Shown: positions 54,186-63,400, numbered from the stretch's first letter. The stretch is DNA of 64,000 bases from Thermodesulfobacterium thermophilum DSM 1276 (GCF_000421605.1 NZ_ATXI01000010.1:22278-86277), one strand, 5' to 3'. Translations and numbers: made by a program. The notes: generated from the letters alone by a model not told the origin.

Positions 54186-54443
54186 TTACGCTTTTTGGTC
54201 TACTTTAATCCCTATCCTTTTCAGAAGGGCTCTTACCGTTTCTGTAGGTTCAGCGCCTTTTTCAAGCCAAGCCTTAACTTTTTCTTCGTTTACCTTAAAC
54301 TCAAAAGGTTGTTTTAAAGGATCATAATACCCTAAGATATCTAAAAATTTTCCATCTCTGGGAGCACGAGAATCCGCTGCCACCACTCTGTAAAAAGGTC
54401 TTTTCCTTCTACCAAATCTCATAAGTCTAATCCTGACCGGCAC
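54186..54443 (-). CDS. rpsP: Ribosomal protein S16
   Basis: Small-subunit protein that binds 16S rRNA during assembly. 85 residues with the standard start VRIRLMRFGRRKRPFYRVV and LDILGYYDPLKQP. The AAGGAGG ribosome site lies 8 or so bases before the ATG. It follows ffh by 71 bases. Confidence 0.97.
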   Translation of the reverse strand: MPVRIRLMRFGRRKRPFYRVVAADSRAPRDGKFLDILGYYDPLKQPFEFKVNEEKVKAWLEKGAEPTETVRALLKRIGIKVDQKA

Positions 54444-54514
54444 TTTTCCTCTACCTCCTTAAAAAATTTTAGCCTTAATATTTTACCACCTAATTTATTT
54501 TTTACAATCATTTT

Positions 54515-55843
54515 TTAAGTGCCAAACATTCTCCGAAAAACTTGTTGAAGTCTTCCTGGAGTTTTCATTTGTTTCAATAGTTTAAGCATTTCCTCATAGC
54601 TTCTTAAAAGCTTGTTTACATCTTGGACTGTGGTCCCGCTACCTTTAGCTATACGTCTTTTTCTGCTTGCGTTGATTATTTTCGGATTTTTCCTTTCCTG
54701 TTTGGTCATCGAGTTGATGATGGCTTCCATCCTTAAAATCTCTTTTTCGTCAAACTCAAACTGACTCAATTTTTTCCCTACCCCAGGTAAAAATCCCAGT
54801 ATATCCCTCACAGAACCTAATTTTTTCATCTGTTTTAACTGTTCTCTCAGGTCTTCTAAATCAAACTCAAGTTTTTTAAGTTTTTTTTCGAGCTCTTTGG
54901 CTTTTTTGAGGTCAAAGGTTTCTTGAGCTTTTTCTATCAAGGTTAAAACGTCTCCCATCCCGAGAATTCTTCCTGCAAGTCTTTCGGGATAAAAAACCTC
55001 TAAAGCATCTACTTTTTCTCCTACTCCCAAAAACTTAATGGGACATCCGGTGACTTCTTTTATAGAAAGGGCTGCACCTCCTCTGGCATCTCCTTCCATT
55101 TTCGTAAGAATGATACCTGTTAACCCTACTTTTTCTTGAAAGGTTTTAGCTACATTCACCGCATCCTGTCCCATCATGGCATCAGCCACAAGCAGTACCT
55201 CCGAAGGACTAAAGGCATTTTTTAACTCTATTAATTCTTCCATAAGGGCTTCGTCTATATGTAGTCTACCCGCTGTATCTATGATCACCACATCTCTTCC
55301 TTCTTTTTTCGCCATTTCTATGGCATGCTGGACGATTTCTAACGGTTTTTCTCCAGGTTGGGCTTCATAAAAGGGTACATCTATCTTTTGTGCAAGTACT
55401 TTAAGCTGTTCTATGGCTGCAGGACGGTAGATGTCTGCTGAGACCAAAAGGGGATGATGCCCTTTCTTCTTTAGATGTCTCGCAAGTTTGGCTGCGGTAG
55501 TGGTTTTTCCTGACCCTTGAAGTCCTGCAAGCAGAATTCTGGAAGGTTTATGCCCTCCTAAATCAAGGCCTTTGGCCTCTCCTCCAAGGGTCTTTACCAG
55601 CTCTTCATATACAATCTTTACTACCTGCTGAAAAGGGGTTAAACTCTCGGTAACTTCAGAAGAAAGACATCTCCCCTCTACCCTTCCGATAAAATCTTTT
55701 ACTACTTTGTAGTTTACGTCTGCCTCAAGTAAGGCAAGACGAATTTCCCTTAAACCTTTTTTTATTTCATCTGGACTGAGTTTTCCTTTATCCTTAAACT
55801 TGTTTAAAGCCTCCTCTAACCTTTGACTTAACCCTTCAAGCAT
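54515..55843 (-). CDS. ffh: Signal recognition particle protein Ffh
   Basis: GTPase that, with 4.5S RNA, targets membrane proteins to FtsY. 442 residues: N domain (1-85), G domain with GLQGSGKTTTAAKLA, IDTAGRLHIDE, TKMEGDARGGAAL, and a methionine-containing M domain (about 300-440) with the RRIAKGSGTTVQDVNKLL RNA-binding block. All motifs are intact; the Met-rich arm is short. It opens the ffh-rpsP-khpA-rimM-trmD operon. Confidence 0.97.
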   Translation of the reverse strand: MLEGLSQRLEEALNKFKDKGKLSPDEIKKGLREIRLALLEADVNYKVVKDFIGRVEGRCLSSEVTESLTPFQQVVKIVYEELVKTLGGEAKGLDLGGHKPSRILLAGLQGSGKTTTAAKLARHLKKKGHHPLLVSADIYRPAAIEQLKVLAQKIDVPFYEAQPGEKPLEIVQHAIEMAKKEGRDVVIIDTAGRLHIDEALMEELIELKNAFSPSEVLLVADAMMGQDAVNVAKTFQEKVGLTGIILTKMEGDARGGAALSIKEVTGCPIKFLGVGEKVDALEVFYPERLAGRILGMGDVLTLIEKAQETFDLKKAKELEKKLKKLEFDLEDLREQLKQMKKLGSVRDILGFLPGVGKKLSQFEFDEKEILRMEAIINSMTKQERKNPKIINASRKRRIAKGSGTTVQDVNKLLRSYEEMLKLLKQMKTPGRLQQVFRRMFGT

Positions 55844-55912
55844 TTTTGACTCCCTCTTCAGTTTTTTCGTTTGAGTAAAGTTTAATCATTATTTTCTTTT
55901 AGGCAACTGTTT

Positions 55913-56443
55913 TTATCCTGTCCAAAATCTTGGCCTCCCTACGTCAAGATGAATAAACCTCCCAGGATAGTATCCAACCCCTCCGAGACCTAAGTTTAAT
56001 CCAGCTTTTAACAAATCCTCTAAAGGTGTGTCTTCCAAAAAGAAGTCTACCGCCTTTCCTTCTGTATGCAAACTTTTACTCGCAACCCCAGAAGTAGCTT
56101 TTCTTAAAAATTCGTTGGTCTCAGGAGATCTGTAGCCAGAGACTAAACATATAGGAGTTTTTGAGTTAACCATTTGACTTACCAAAAATAAAAGGTCAAA
56201 AAGTTTAACGTCTATAGGGTAAACTTCACCTTTTCTATAGTCTCTAAAGATATAGAAAAGTAAAGAAATTCCTTCTCCTAAATATTCTCCGTTAGCCCAG
56301 TAAGTTGCTTCTACTTTTTCTTCTGTATGTAGGTTGTAGATTTTAAGGGTCCTCTCAGGAAAACTCAATAAACTTCCAAAAGACAATACAGGTTTGGCTA
56401 AAACCAACCCTAAAGTCTTAAGAAAGAACCTTCGGGTAAACAT
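55913..56443 (-). CDS. MepK-like (DUF882) murein endopeptidase
   Basis: 176 residues. The N-terminus (TRRFFLKTLGLVLAKP) looks like a Tat-type signal. The rest matches DUF882/YcbK: VSGYRSPETNEFLRKA, SLHTEGKAVDFFL with zinc-type His and Asp, and FIHLDVGRPRFW with the last His. In E. coli MepK (YcbK) cuts the 3-3 cross-links laid by L,D-transpeptidases. Its neighbour (8 bases upstream on the same strand) is an L,D-transpeptidase, as ycbK follows ycbB in E. coli, which supports this role. Confidence 0.88.
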   Translation of the reverse strand: MFTRRFFLKTLGLVLAKPVLSFGSLLSFPERTLKIYNLHTEEKVEATYWANGEYLGEGISLLFYIFRDYRKGEVYPIDVKLFDLLFLVSQMVNSKTPICLVSGYRSPETNEFLRKATSGVASKSLHTEGKAVDFFLEDTPLEDLLKAGLNLGLGGVGYYPGRFIHLDVGRPRFWTG

Positions 56444-56451
56444 TTTTAGGT

Positions 56452-58005
56452 TTATTTTGAGTTAAATAGCTTTGCTATCTTTTGGTCGTAACCGTAGAGG
56501 TCTTCAAGATAGTAGATATAAGGTGTTTTAACTACTGCGGTAAAATAGACAAGATAAACAGGAATAGGGGGGTTAAGGGAGATATAGATGGTTTTATCTA
56601 ACTGTAAAGCCTTTATTAGTCTTTTTTCATCCCAACCGTTAGTATAACCATTGGATACCAAAAACCTGGCTAATTCAACCGCATTTTTAACCCTTACGCA
56701 TCCTGAACTAAAGTCTCTCTTAGCATATCTAAAAAGATGTTTTTTAGGGGTGTCATGTAGGTAAACGTCAAAAGGGTTGGGGAACTGAAATTTTACCTTC
56801 CCTAAGGCATTTCCGTTTCCCGGAGGTTGGACCAGTCTAAAGGGTAAATCCAGACGGTTGTAGTTTTCCCAATTTATACTAAATGGATTTATTTCTGTGT
56901 TGTTGGCATAGACCTTTACACCTTGCTTTAAAAGATATCCAGGGTCTTTAGTAATTTTAGGAAAAAAATCTTTTAGATAAACATTAGGGGGGATGTTCCA
57001 GGGAGGATTTATTACTAAATGGGTCATTTTACTGTAAAGTAGAGGGGTGGGCCTAAAATCCTTAGGATTACTTTTCCCAACGATAACAGGGCTATAAAAA
57101 ATCACATTACCCTCTCTTATGACAGAAAGCTCAAAAGAAGGTATGTTTACCCAAACGTATAGGGCTTCTGGTTTTTTCTGGGGTAACCATCTAAACTTTT
57201 CTAAGTTGACGCTGATTTGAATCACCCGTTTTTTTGGTAGAAGTTCTAACAACCTTACTGTTTGCTGATCTATGATCCCGGTTGGTTTTAGGTTTTGTCC
57301 TTTTTGAAATTTCTGGATAGCTACCTTAAGCTCTTGGTCATAGGTTTGACTTTCTGTAAAAGTTTCAAGATACCCAAGGAGATAAAGTCTTTTCCTAATT
57401 TTAGGTATTAGATGGTTCTGGTCTCCTGGTTTTAATTTTTTATCAAGTTCTATAGGGTCATCCTTGGTTACTTCTATGATTTCTTTATAACGCCTTAAAT
57501 AATCTTTCAAAACGCGATATTCTTCAAACTCTGGGGCTAAGGCTGTAAACAGGTCTTCTAACCTGTCTTCTTCTAAAAGCTTGGCTAAAGTGGTTACTAC
57601 CGTATCCTTTTTAGGGGGAAAGTTCACCATAGAAAAGACTTTGTTAGGATTAACCCTTCCATAATAGGTATGATAGGCAAGTTTTAACAGCGTATCTGTT
57701 AGCTTTACCTCTTTTATCCAAACCTCTTCATTATCTTCATTAAAGTCTACCTGATAGTCTGCAGGGTTTAAACCCTCCCAGGCTGAATTTTCTATTAGTT
57801 TTTTAAGCTTTTCTATGTTTTTTTCATTCCAGATGGGTTTACATTCTAACAGCTGGTAAAGGCTGGTTATCTGAGAGGGATAATTAAGAGAACTTTGGTA
57901 TTCTGAGAGGGCTCCTGAGGGACATTCTTCAGCACCTTGTATGCTTTTACAGGCATATATAAAAAACAGAAAAAAAAACAGGGAAAAAAACAGAATCTTT
58001 TTCAT
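56452..58005 (-). CDS. YcbB/LdtD-type L,D-transpeptidase, possible lipoprotein
   Basis: Forms 3-3 cross-links in peptidoglycan. 517 residues: a signal peptide ending FIYAC, a plausible lipobox (Cys19); a scaffold region (about 30-190); a peptidoglycan-binding domain (about 195-255, VAIQKFQKGQNLKPTGIID); and the YkuD catalytic domain (about 265-450) with HLFRYAKRDFSSGCVRVKNA, whose His and Cys are catalytic. Length is a bit under E. coli YcbB, with which it shares the WNIPPN and YLHDTPKKHLF blocks. It precedes the MepK-like gene, probably in one transcript. Confidence 0.9.
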   Translation of the reverse strand: MKKILFFSLFFFLFFIYACKSIQGAEECPSGALSEYQSSLNYPSQITSLYQLLECKPIWNEKNIEKLKKLIENSAWEGLNPADYQVDFNEDNEEVWIKEVKLTDTLLKLAYHTYYGRVNPNKVFSMVNFPPKKDTVVTTLAKLLEEDRLEDLFTALAPEFEEYRVLKDYLRRYKEIIEVTKDDPIELDKKLKPGDQNHLIPKIRKRLYLLGYLETFTESQTYDQELKVAIQKFQKGQNLKPTGIIDQQTVRLLELLPKKRVIQISVNLEKFRWLPQKKPEALYVWVNIPSFELSVIREGNVIFYSPVIVGKSNPKDFRPTPLLYSKMTHLVINPPWNIPPNVYLKDFFPKITKDPGYLLKQGVKVYANNTEINPFSINWENYNRLDLPFRLVQPPGNGNALGKVKFQFPNPFDVYLHDTPKKHLFRYAKRDFSSGCVRVKNAVELARFLVSNGYTNGWDEKRLIKALQLDKTIYISLNPPIPVYLVYFTAVVKTPYIYYLEDLYGYDQKIAKLFNSK

Positions 58006-58173
58006 ACAGAATTTAGAGGTTTTAATTAAAATTTTTTAGAATTTGGAATATAACACAAAAAGGTTTGTTAGCAAGCAACGTTAAATCTTTTTTAAAAAGT
58101 TCTTAAGGTTGGTTTTTGTTTAAGTTTTGGTAAAATGAAATTTTACGGAGATTGCAAGGAGGGAAAAAAGAGG

Positions 58174-59154
58174 ATGGGATATTATCTTGTTACAGGGGCA
58201 GCTGGGTTTATAGGATGGAGGGTAAGTGAGTTTTTGTTAAGGGAAGGGGAAAAGGTATTAGGGGTGGATAACCTAAATGCGGCCTATGATGTTAAGCTAA
58301 AGGAATGGAGGCTTTTTCAGTTAAAACGTTTTGATACCTTTAAATTTCACAAGCTTGATCTGGCTAACTTTGAGGCAGTCCGGTTGTTGTTTGAAAACTA
58401 TCAGATCAAGGCAGTTATTCATCTTGCGGCAAGAGCAGGGGTGAGAGCAAGCTTAGTTGACCCCTGGGCTTATGTAGAAAGTAACGTAAAAGCTACTTTA
58501 AACCTTCTTGAGGCTATGAAGGATTTTCAAGTCAACAAGATGGTTTTAGCCTCTACCTCCTCTCTTTATGCAGGTCTTAATCCCCCTTTTGAAGAAGAAC
58601 TAAAGGTAAATAAACCTTTATCTCCTTATGCCGCTACCAAGGGTTCTGCGGAACTTTTGGCTTATACCTACCATCATCTTTATGGGCTTGATATAACGGT
58701 TACCAGATATTTTACGGTTTATGGACCTGCAGGAAGGCCAGACATGAGTATTTTTAGGTTTATAAAGTGGATCTACGAGGGAAAGCCTATAGTGGTTTAT
58801 GGAGATGGCACCCAGGCAAGAGATTTTACCTATATAGATGATATCGCTAAGGGAACGCTTCTTGCTTTAAAACCCTTAGGTTATGAAATCATCAATCTTG
58901 GTGGAGGAAGGAACCCAATTTCTATCAACCAAATCATAAGTCTTCTTGAATGTTTGCTTGGGAAAAAAGCCAAGGTGGAATATCGACCTTTTCATAAGGC
59001 AGACATGAAGGTTACCTGGGCTGAGATAGGTAAGGCCAAAAGACTTTTAGGCTGGGAACCTGAAGTTTCTATAGAAGAGGGGCTTAAAAAAACAGTTGAT
59101 TGGAGCCTTGAAAACATAGAACTTGTAAAGGCGGTAAACCTTGATACAGAATAA
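58174..59154 (+). CDS. NAD-dependent sugar epimerase (UDP-glucuronate/UDP-galactose 4-epimerase type)
   Basis: SDR-family enzyme acting on nucleotide sugars for lipopolysaccharide or polysaccharide. The ATG at 58174 is chosen: it gives the usual MGYYLVTGAAGFIGWRV start, with AAGGAGGG 10 bases ahead; an in-frame ATG at 58135 would add 13 unrelated residues across that ribosome site. 326 residues. Present are the TGAAGFIG nucleotide loop, HLAARAGVRAS, the STSSLY Ser/Thr and SPYAATKGSAELL with the catalytic Tyr-x-x-x-Lys. ARAGVRASLVDPWAYVESNV resembles UDP-glucuronate 4-epimerases. Its 3' end overlaps the aldolase gene by 14 bases. Confidence 0.85.
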   Translation: MGYYLVTGAAGFIGWRVSEFLLREGEKVLGVDNLNAAYDVKLKEWRLFQLKRFDTFKFHKLDLANFEAVRLLFENYQIKAVIHLAARAGVRASLVDPWAYVESNVKATLNLLEAMKDFQVNKMVLASTSSLYAGLNPPFEEELKVNKPLSPYAATKGSAELLAYTYHHLYGLDITVTRYFTVYGPAGRPDMSIFRFIKWIYEGKPIVVYGDGTQARDFTYIDDIAKGTLLALKPLGYEIINLGGGRNPISINQIISLLECLLGKKAKVEYRPFHKADMKVTWAEIGKAKRLLGWEPEVSIEEGLKKTVDWSLENIELVKAVNLDTE

Positions 59155-59698
59155 CCTAAAAACCCTTGTTTTTTTTGCCCGGACTTTGTCAGAAAAAGGT
59201 TTGGTAGCAGGGTCTGAAGGTAATTTTTCTGTAAGAACTAAGTATGGTTTTTGGATCACCCCTTCTGGAAGATTAAAACAAGGATTAAGTGAAAGGGATT
59301 TTGTTTTTGTAGGTTGGGACAAGAGCTTTATCAACGGAAGGCCTTCTTCTGAATGGGGGATGCATTTTTTGATCTACGAAAAAAATCCTCAGGCTAACTC
59401 GGTGATACATACCCACCCCCTCTATACTTTAGGTTTGTTTTCAACGGATTTTGATTTTAATGAGTTTAGCCTTAAAGAGGCAGAAATTTTGTTAAAAAAC
59501 ATAGCAAAAGTTCCTTTTTTACCTCCTGGATCTCAGGAACTCTGGGAGAGGGTTGGAGAGGCTTCGTTGACAAGTAAGGTGATTTTTTTGCAAGGTCATG
59601 GATTGGTTACCTGGGGAGAAACGATAGAAGAGGCGGTAAGCTTAACTGAAATCTTAGAGAAACTTTCTAAGTTTGAGTTGCTAAAAAATACGAGATAA
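59141..59698 (+). CDS. Class II aldolase/adducin-family protein
   Basis: Zinc aldolase or dehydratase of the FucA/AraD/MtnB group; 185 residues. Metal ligands are visible in IHTHPLYTLG (two His) and LQGHGLVTWG (third His), with the SEGNFSVR phosphate-binding stretch and TPSGRLKQGLS near the start. Substrate is not fixed; MtnB-like methylthioribulose dehydratase or L-fuculose-phosphate aldolase are both possible. The start is TTG, inside the epimerase gene, so translation is coupled. hemL follows 12 bases later. Confidence 0.83.
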   Translation: MIQNNLKTLVFFARTLSEKGLVAGSEGNFSVRTKYGFWITPSGRLKQGLSERDFVFVGWDKSFINGRPSSEWGMHFLIYEKNPQANSVIHTHPLYTLGLFSTDFDFNEFSLKEAEILLKNIAKVPFLPPGSQELWERVGEASLTSKVIFLQGHGLVTWGETIEEAVSLTEILEKLSKFELLKNTR

Positions 59699-59710
59699 AG
59701 GGGGAAGGTT

Positions 59711-61009
59711 GTGGAAAGGATAAGGTCACAACTTTTTTATAAAAAAGCTTTAGAGGTTATACCCGGAGGGGTAAACAGTCCTGTTAGGGCTTGTAAAGCG
59801 GTAAAGTCAGACCCTGTGTTTTTTGAAAGAGGAGAGGGTGCTTATTTAATAGACGTAGATGGCAATAGATATATAGATTATGTATGTTCCTGGGGGCCTC
59901 TTATCTTAGGTCATGCCCATCCAGAGGTAATCGCCGGGGTTTATTTTGCTTCTAAAAGAGGCACAAGCTTTGGTGCACCTACCTGGCAAGAGGTTGAACT
60001 TGCGGAGCTTATAAAAAATGCAGTTCCTTCTATCGAAAAAATTCGTCTGGTTAACTCAGGAACCGAAGCCACGATGAGTGCCATAAGGCTTGCCAGAGCC
60101 TATACCAACCGTAAAAAAATCATCAAGTTTGAGGGATGTTACCATGGGCATGTAGACGCTTTACTGGTAAAAGCTGGTTCAGGTTTGGCTACCTTTGGGA
60201 TACCTGCAAGCCCAGGGGTTCCTGAAGAACTTACGGCTCATACCTTAAACCTTCCGTTTAACGATTTCGAAAAGGTAAAAGAGGCCTTTGAAAAGTTTGG
60301 AGAAGAGATAGCCGCGGTGATAGTAGAACCAGTCCCAGCTAACATGGGAGTTATTCCTCCTAAGGAGGGTTTTCTTAAGTTTTTAAGAGAAATAACCCAG
60401 CAGTATGGATCTCTTCTTATTTTTGATGAGGTAATTACAGGTTTCAGGTTAGGGGTGGGAGGAGCCCAAGAAGCCTTTGGGGTAATTCCAGACCTTACCT
60501 GTTTAGGAAAGATAATAGGAGGAGGGCTTCCGGTAGGTGCTTATGGAGGTAAAGCTGAAATAATGAATTTAGTTGCTCCTGAGGGACCTGTGTATCAGGC
60601 AGGTACCCTTTCTGGAAATCCTATAGCTGTAGCCGCAGGCCTTGCCACCTTAAAGGAATTACTAAAACCAGGGACTTATGAAAGACTTAATCTGATGGCA
60701 GAACTTTTAGAAAAGGGAATAAGAGAGGTTTTAGAAGACCTTGATCTTAACTATCGTTTACATCGAGTTGGGTCTATGCTTACCCTCTTTTTTACCGAGA
60801 AAGAGGTTATTGATTTTGAAACAGCGTTGAGTTGTGACACCCATCTTTTTGCAGAGTTCTGGCAAAGGATGTTAGAAAAGGGTGTTTACCTTCCTCCTTC
60901 CCAGTTTGAGGCTTGGTTTGTGTCTTTAGCCCATAAAGAAAAAGAGATAGAAAAAACCGTTGAGGCGGTGTATAAGGTACTAAAAAAGCTTAAAAAGACT
61001 AAAGGATAA
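59711..61009 (+). CDS. hemL: Glutamate-1-semialdehyde 2,1-aminomutase
   Basis: PLP enzyme making 5-aminolevulinate, the tetrapyrrole precursor, by the C5 route. 432 residues: IPGGVNSPVRACKAV, CSWGPLILGHAHP, NSGTEATMSAIRLARAYT, the PLP-binding Asp in LLIFDEVITGFR, the Schiff-base Lys in CLGKIIGGGLPVGAYGG and the GTLSGNP loop. The start is GTG with AAGGGGG 5 or so bases ahead. It supplies the siroheme route that the siroheme-decarboxylase-like protein at 9529 would use. Its end overlaps queA by 11 bases (convergent). Confidence 0.96.
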   Translation: MERIRSQLFYKKALEVIPGGVNSPVRACKAVKSDPVFFERGEGAYLIDVDGNRYIDYVCSWGPLILGHAHPEVIAGVYFASKRGTSFGAPTWQEVELAELIKNAVPSIEKIRLVNSGTEATMSAIRLARAYTNRKKIIKFEGCYHGHVDALLVKAGSGLATFGIPASPGVPEELTAHTLNLPFNDFEKVKEAFEKFGEEIAAVIVEPVPANMGVIPPKEGFLKFLREITQQYGSLLIFDEVITGFRLGVGGAQEAFGVIPDLTCLGKIIGGGLPVGAYGGKAEIMNLVAPEGPVYQAGTLSGNPIAVAAGLATLKELLKPGTYERLNLMAELLEKGIREVLEDLDLNYRLHRVGSMLTLFFTEKEVIDFETALSCDTHLFAEFWQRMLEKGVYLPPSQFEAWFVSLAHKEKEIEKTVEAVYKVLKKLKKTKG

Positions 61010-62042
61010 GGGTAGCATCTCCATAAGAATAGAAGCGATATTTTTGAGCTATGGCCTCTTGATAGGCTTTTAAAATAAGGTCCCTTCCGGCAAAGGCGCA
61101 AACTAAAAGAAGTAAAGAAGACTTAGGAAGGTGAAAATTGGTAATTATCGCAGAAACCACCTGAAAGGTAAAACCAGGATAGATGTAAAGGTCGCAAAGC
61201 CCTTTATAAGGTATAAAACCTTTTTGGGCGATAAATTCTAAAGTCCTGACTGTGGTTGTGCCTACCGCAAAAATCCTTCTTTTTTCTTTCAAAGCTTTTT
61301 TTATTTCTTCTACCACCTCAGGCTCTACCTCTATGTATTCTGGCTCCACCCGGTGTTTTCTTATGTCTTGCACTTTTATCGGAGCAAAGGTACCATAACC
61401 TACATGAAGGGTAATAAAGTTAAGGATAACTCCTTTCTGTTTAAGGAGTTCAAGTAGATAAGAGTCAAAATGAAACCCTGCGGTAGGAGCTGCGATAGAC
61501 CCTTCTTTTTGTGCATAAACCGTTTGATAGCGTAATAAGTCTAATTCTTCTGGTTCTCTTTTGATGTAAGGAGGAAGAGGAGCTTTACCGTGTTTATAAA
61601 TCAGGGTTTCTAAAGGTTGGTTGGCTTTAATTTCGACTAAAAACCTTCCTCCTTCTAACGATTCTAACACTTTTATGGTGATTTCATTAGCTATGATTTC
61701 TGTGCCTTTTTTTATTCTCTTACCTTTGATAAGGGCTAAAGTTTGAAAAGACAACCCTTGAGGTTTTTGAAAAAGAAGGAGTTCTACCTCCCCTCCAGTA
61801 GGTTTAATACCTTTAAGTCTTGCAGGAAAAACTTTGGTATTATTAAGGACTAAAAGGTCTCCTTTTTGAAAATATTTTTCTATTTCAGCAAAGGTTTGGT
61901 GAAAAAAAAGTTTTTGGGTTTTTCTGTCTATAACTAAGAGGCGAGAGCTTTTTCGGTCTTCTACAGGAAAATAGGCTATTAACTCTTCAGAAAGAGGATA
62001 ATCGTAATAGTCTAACCTAAATTCTTTAGGAATGACACTCAT
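60999..62042 (-). CDS. queA: S-adenosylmethionine:tRNA ribosyltransferase-isomerase
   Basis: Adds the cyclopentene part of queuosine precursor to tRNA from SAM. 347 residues with LDYYDYPLSEELIAYFPVEDR at the start (in parts), LVLNNTKVFPARLKG, the GSIAAPTAGFHFD block, ITLHVGYGTFAPIK and TNFHLPKSSLLLLVCAFAGRD (in parts). The ATG follows the lysA stop without a gap, so the two are cotranscribed. It converges with hemL. Confidence 0.95.
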   Translation of the reverse strand: MSVIPKEFRLDYYDYPLSEELIAYFPVEDRKSSRLLVIDRKTQKLFFHQTFAEIEKYFQKGDLLVLNNTKVFPARLKGIKPTGGEVELLLFQKPQGLSFQTLALIKGKRIKKGTEIIANEITIKVLESLEGGRFLVEIKANQPLETLIYKHGKAPLPPYIKREPEELDLLRYQTVYAQKEGSIAAPTAGFHFDSYLLELLKQKGVILNFITLHVGYGTFAPIKVQDIRKHRVEPEYIEVEPEVVEEIKKALKEKRRIFAVGTTTVRTLEFIAQKGFIPYKGLCDLYIYPGFTFQVVSAIITNFHLPKSSLLLLVCAFAGRDLILKAYQEAIAQKYRFYSYGDATLIL

Positions 62043-63299
62043 TTAAAGATAGAGAGCAGGAACCATTTCAAGGGCTAAAAGGTCTTCTATAGTTTCTCTC
62101 CTTCTCGTCACAAAGAAACGGTCTCCGTCTACCAAAACTTCTGGGACTCTTAGCCTTGAGTTATAGTTAGAACTCATCACAAAACCATAGGCTCCAGCAC
62201 TCATGATAGCAAGTAAGTCCCCTCTTTTAACCCTTGGTATTTTTCGATCTTTAGCAAAGAAGTCACTACTTTCACAGATTGGACCTACGATGTCTACCAC
62301 CACTTTTTCCTCGTTTTTTTCTTCTACTGTGATGATTTTATGGTAGGCTTGATAAAAAGCAGGCCTTATCAAGTCGTTCATTCCCGCATCTACGATAACA
62401 AATCTTTTCTCAAGGTTTTCTTTGTTGTAAAGCACTTTGGTCACCAGTATCCCTGCGTTACCTACGATCACCCTTCCAGGTTCTAAAATAAGGGTGGCTT
62501 TAAGGTCTTGAGCTTCTTTTATGATGGCTTCAGCATATTCTTCTGGTAAAGGTGGCTCTTCGTTGTTATAGATAATCCCAAGACCACCACCTAAGTCTAA
62601 ATATTTAAGCTCTATGCCTAAGGAGGTAATTTCCTCCCAGATTTTTTTTAGTCGGTAGAGAGCATCTTTAAAAGGCGAAATAGAGGTTATCTGGGAGCCG
62701 ATATGGGCGTCAAGTCCTACAGGGTTTAAATAGGGATGGTCTTTGGCCTTTTTATAGGCTTCAACCACCAATTCTTCAGGAATACCAAACTTGTTTTTCT
62801 TAAGACCTGTTGAGATGTAGGGATGGGTCTGTGGGTCCACATCTGGATTGACCCTTAAGGCAAAAGGAGCCGGTTTCCCTAATTTTTGGGCAACCTCACC
62901 CAAAACCTCAAGCTCCTCTAAGCTTTCAACGTTAAACATGAGAATCCCTGCTGAAAGAGCCATCTCCATTTCTTTTTCAGTCTTTCCTACCCCAGAAAAA
63001 ACAATTTTCTGAGGATTGATACCTGCTTTTAAGGCTCTTTGAAGCTCTCCTCCTGAGACTATATCAGCTCCAGAGCCTAAACTTCTTAACAGAGAAAGTA
63101 TGGCTATGTTAGAGTTGGCCTTAACTGAATAGCAGATAATATGGTCTACAGGAAGAAATGAATTCTCAAACACCTTAAAGTGCCTTTTGATCGTACTGGC
63201 AGAATAGATGTAAACCGGAGTCCCTACCTCCTCTACAATTCTTTTTACAGGAACTTCTTCACAAAAAAGCTCCCCATTTTTATATCCGAAATAATGCAT
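62043..63299 (-). CDS. lysA: Diaminopimelate decarboxylase
   Basis: Last step of lysine synthesis: removes CO2 from meso-diaminopimelate, using PLP. 418 residues: PLP Lys in ICYSVKANSN, the HIGSQ block (LDAHIGSQI), DLGGGLGI, LEPGRVIVGNAGIL, the catalytic Cys in GPICESSDFFAKDR and GAYGFVMSSNYNSR. Length is normal. It heads a two-gene unit with queA. A sigma-70-type promoter lies 33-61 bases ahead (63333-63360) with an inverted repeat shared with the divergent gene. Confidence 0.96.
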   Translation of the reverse strand: MHYFGYKNGELFCEEVPVKRIVEEVGTPVYIYSASTIKRHFKVFENSFLPVDHIICYSVKANSNIAILSLLRSLGSGADIVSGGELQRALKAGINPQKIVFSGVGKTEKEMEMALSAGILMFNVESLEELEVLGEVAQKLGKPAPFALRVNPDVDPQTHPYISTGLKKNKFGIPEELVVEAYKKAKDHPYLNPVGLDAHIGSQITSISPFKDALYRLKKIWEEITSLGIELKYLDLGGGLGIIYNNEEPPLPEEYAEAIIKEAQDLKATLILEPGRVIVGNAGILVTKVLYNKENLEKRFVIVDAGMNDLIRPAFYQAYHKIITVEEKNEEKVVVDIVGPICESSDFFAKDRKIPRVKRGDLLAIMSAGAYGFVMSSNYNSRLRVPEVLVDGDRFFVTRRRETIEDLLALEMVPALYL

Positions 63300-63332
63300 G
63301 TCTACTCCCCTCGTTATTTTAGAATTTTTTTA

Positions 63333-63360
63333 AATATACATAAAACCATGCTTTTGTCAA
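63333..63360 (-). promoter_or_regulatory. Promoter of lysA-queA
   Basis: On the minus strand: TTGACA (63360-63355), a 16-base spacer and TATATT (63338-63333). Its -35 lies in one arm (63353-63360) of the inverted repeat TTTGTCAA/TTGACAAA shared with the divergent promoter. Predicted start about 27 bases before the lysA ATG. Confidence 0.6.
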
Positions 63361-63372
63361 TGCTTAGAGGAC

Positions 63373-63400
63373 TTGACAAAGTCCCCCTCATAACTATACT
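63373..63400 (+). promoter_or_regulatory. Promoter of the small membrane-protein gene
   Basis: TTGACA (63373-63378), a 16-base spacer and TATACT (63395-63400). The -35 sits in the right arm (63373-63380) of the same inverted repeat. The gene starts at 63491, with GGAGGG 6 bases ahead, so the leader is about 84 bases. Confidence 0.55.

Noticed and set aside
58135..58173. Earlier ATG for the sugar epimerase
   Set aside because: It would place the clear AAGGAGGG ribosome site inside the gene and add 13 residues ahead of the conserved start.
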